DNA from: JAGVGT01 sp963807225 | GTDB taxonomy: Bacteria; Desulfobacterota; Desulfobulbia; Desulfobulbales; JAGXFP01 | Direction of reading: 5' to 3' | Assembly: GCA_963807225.1 (NCBI GenBank) | Contig: CAWEAD010000008.1 | Span: forward strand, 310,001 to 374,000 | Length of the DNA: 64,000 nt | In this document: positions 62,810 through 64,000 of the stretch, piece by piece | Position numbering within the stretch: the stretch's first letter is position 1 | Layout of the letters: every line of letters begins with the position of its first letter | Made by a program: the position numbers and the translations under genes | The notes under the pieces: generated by a model | The model's database searches: none | Told to the model about the DNA's origin: nothing | The model's input: the letters and a program-made list of their open reading frames with translations, nothing else

Positions 62810-64000
62810 ATGGAAAAACAGATAAAAAAGGTCGGTAGTCCCAAAAGGCTAAAACCGCCTGTCCCCCGAAACTCCCTGAAAGATAAAGGTAAGTTGCTGT
62901 TTCCTATCGTCGGCATCGGCGCCTCCGCCGGAGGTTTGGAAGCACTGGAGCAATTCCTGCGGCAGGTTCCGGCAGGGAGCGGCATGGCCTTCGTCATCGT
63001 CCAGCACCTGGATCCTACCCACAAAGGGATCATGGACGAACTACTCCAGCGTAACACCGGGATGAAGGTTTCGCAGGTGCGTGATCGGATGCGGGTAAAA
63101 CCTGACTGTGTCTATGTGATCCCCCCCAACAAGGACATGTCCATTCTGCACGGGGTGCTGCATCTGTTTGAGCCTACGGCGCCTCGCGGCCTGCGCCTGC
63201 CGATTGACTTTTTTCTCCGCTCCCTGGCCGAGGACCGCCAGGCGGCAAGCATCGGAGTCATCCTCTCCGGGATGGGTTCGGACGGGACCATCGGCTTGCG
63301 GGCCATCAAGGAAAAGGCTGGAGTGGTGCTGGTTCAAGATCCCGCCTCGGCCAAATTCGACAGTATGCCCAGGAGCGCCATTGCGGCCGGGCTCGCCGAT
63401 ATGGTGGCCCCGGCGGCTGATCTGCCCGCCAAGATCATCGACTATCTCCGCCACGCCAGAGTTGTTTCCAGAACTGAGTACATCCTGGAGGAGAAGGAAG
63501 TAAGCGGCCTGGAGAAAGTCCTCATTCTCTTGCGGAATCGGACCGGCCAGGATTTTTCGTTGTACAAGAAGAACACCGTCTATCGCCGAATCGAGCGGCG
63601 CATGAGCATTCACCAGATTGACACCATCGCCGCCTACGTCCGTTTTCTGCAGGAGAATCCCCAGGAGCTGGAGTTGCTTTTCAAGGAACTGCTGATCGGC
63701 GTCACCAACTTTTTTCGCGATCCGGCCGCCTGGGAGCAACTGCAGAAAGTGGTCATCCCCGAGCTCCTGACCGCCCGCCCGGGCGACAGGGTGCTGCGGG
63801 CCTGGTCGGTCGGCTGCTCGACCGGGGAAGAGGCCTATTCCCTGGCCATGGTCTTCAAGGAGGTGCTGGAGGAAGTCCAGCCCTCAGCATCATTCACCCT
63901 GCAGATCTTTGCCACCGATCTGGATGCGGACGCCATCGATAAGGCGCGCCAGGGTTTCTACCCCGACAACATCGCCGTGGATGTTTCCGCCAGCCGGCTG
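62810..64000 (+). CDS. CheB-CheR fusion protein (5' part, runs off window)
   Basis: Chemotaxis-type methylesterase/methyltransferase fusion. The frame is open from ATG 62810 to the end (397 codons). The CheB part has no receiver domain; its catalytic Ser (GIGASAGG), His (VQHLDPTHKG) and Asp (SGMGSDGTIG) are present. The CheR part begins near residue 235, with LIGVTNFFRDP, the SAM site WSVGCSTGEEAYSLAM and IFATDLDADAIDKA. In relatives a coiled coil, PAS domains and often a kinase follow, which would lie beyond the window. No ribosome site is evident at the ATG. Confidence 0.93.
   Translation, partial: MEKQIKKVGSPKRLKPPVPRNSLKDKGKLLFPIVGIGASAGGLEALEQFLRQVPAGSGMAFVIVQHLDPTHKGIMDELLQRNTGMKVSQVRDRMRVKPDCVYVIPPNKDMSILHGVLHLFEPTAPRGLRLPIDFFLRSLAEDRQAASIGVILSGMGSDGTIGLRAIKEKAGVVLVQDPASAKFDSMPRSAIAAGLADMVAPAADLPAKIIDYLRHARVVSRTEYILEEKEVSGLEKVLILLRNRTGQDFSLYKKNTVYRRIERRMSIHQIDTIAAYVRFLQENPQELELLFKELLIGVTNFFRDPAAWEQLQKVVIPELLTARPGDRVLRAWSVGCSTGEEAYSLAMVFKEVLEEVQPSASFTLQIFATDLDADAIDKARQGFYPDNIAVDVSASRL

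Overview
The window looks like a chromosomal segment of a Gram-negative, probably anaerobic member of the Desulfobacterota (old Deltaproteobacteria), perhaps near the Desulfobulbales. The evidence is indirect. It carries an outer-membrane lipid transport (Mla) operon. An IscA/HesB-like gene has an in-frame UGA followed by a bacterial SECIS-like hairpin, a selenoprotein type known mainly from this group. There is an acyl-CoA dehydrogenase with a ferredoxin-fused ETF, an AmmeMemoRadiSam set, a PilSR pair and a CbbQ/NorQ-type ATPase pair. No species-level assignment is possible from the sequence alone.

Layout. 0-2 kb: coaD, then a Rieske protein and a compact cytochrome b. 2-5 kb (minus): pilS/pilR-like sensor and regulator. 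5-9.7 kb: a small unknown gene behind two inverted repeats, rnhA, and a minus-strand MoxR-type ATPase plus VWA protein pair. 9.7-13.1 kb: an eroded stretch with a terC pseudogene, a diguanylate cyclase pseudogene, a Cys-rich small protein, a small lipoprotein and three promoter-hairpin-T-run units that look like small RNAs. 13.1-18.8 kb: a DUF3108 protein and the mlaEFDAC operon with a cyclic-nucleotide-binding-fold protein.

18.9-27.5 kb is the lipid block. A clear sigma70-type promoter is followed by yceD-rpmF-plsX-fabH, then an acyl-CoA dehydrogenase with etfB and ferredoxin-fused etfA, then fabG-acpP-fabF. 27.5-36.5 kb is a housekeeping run: rpiB, glyA, dCMP deaminase, nrdR, ribD-ribE-ribBA-ribH, nusB, ftsK. 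36.6-44.2 kb holds a PHP phosphatase, a UvrD-type helicase, folC, an HNH protein, a PerR-like regulator and pfkA. 44.3-50.9 kb has the selenoprotein gene with its promoter, SECIS and terminator, then a MEMO-AMMECR1 fusion, a membrane spermidine-synthase-like protein, a radical SAM protein and a cation efflux pump.

51-64 kb is signalling and surface DNA. It holds a PAS hybrid kinase, tRNA-Leu(TAA) with a copy of its T-arm downstream, an exported Pro-rich protein, an HD-GYP response regulator overlapping a large hybrid kinase with a recently duplicated PAS module, a frameshifted ompA, a frameshifted lipoprotein with Ig-like and ice-binding-like (DUF3494) domains, and the 5' part of a CheB-CheR fusion running off the end.

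The most notable items are the recoded UGA gene, the small-RNA-like hairpins whose stems covary, the apparently exported AmmeMemoRadiSam set, and the candidate electron-bifurcating acyl-CoA dehydrogenase/ETF module inside the fatty-acid operon. Frameshifts are concentrated in two regions (10-11.6 kb and 58.8-61 kb), while housekeeping genes are intact.
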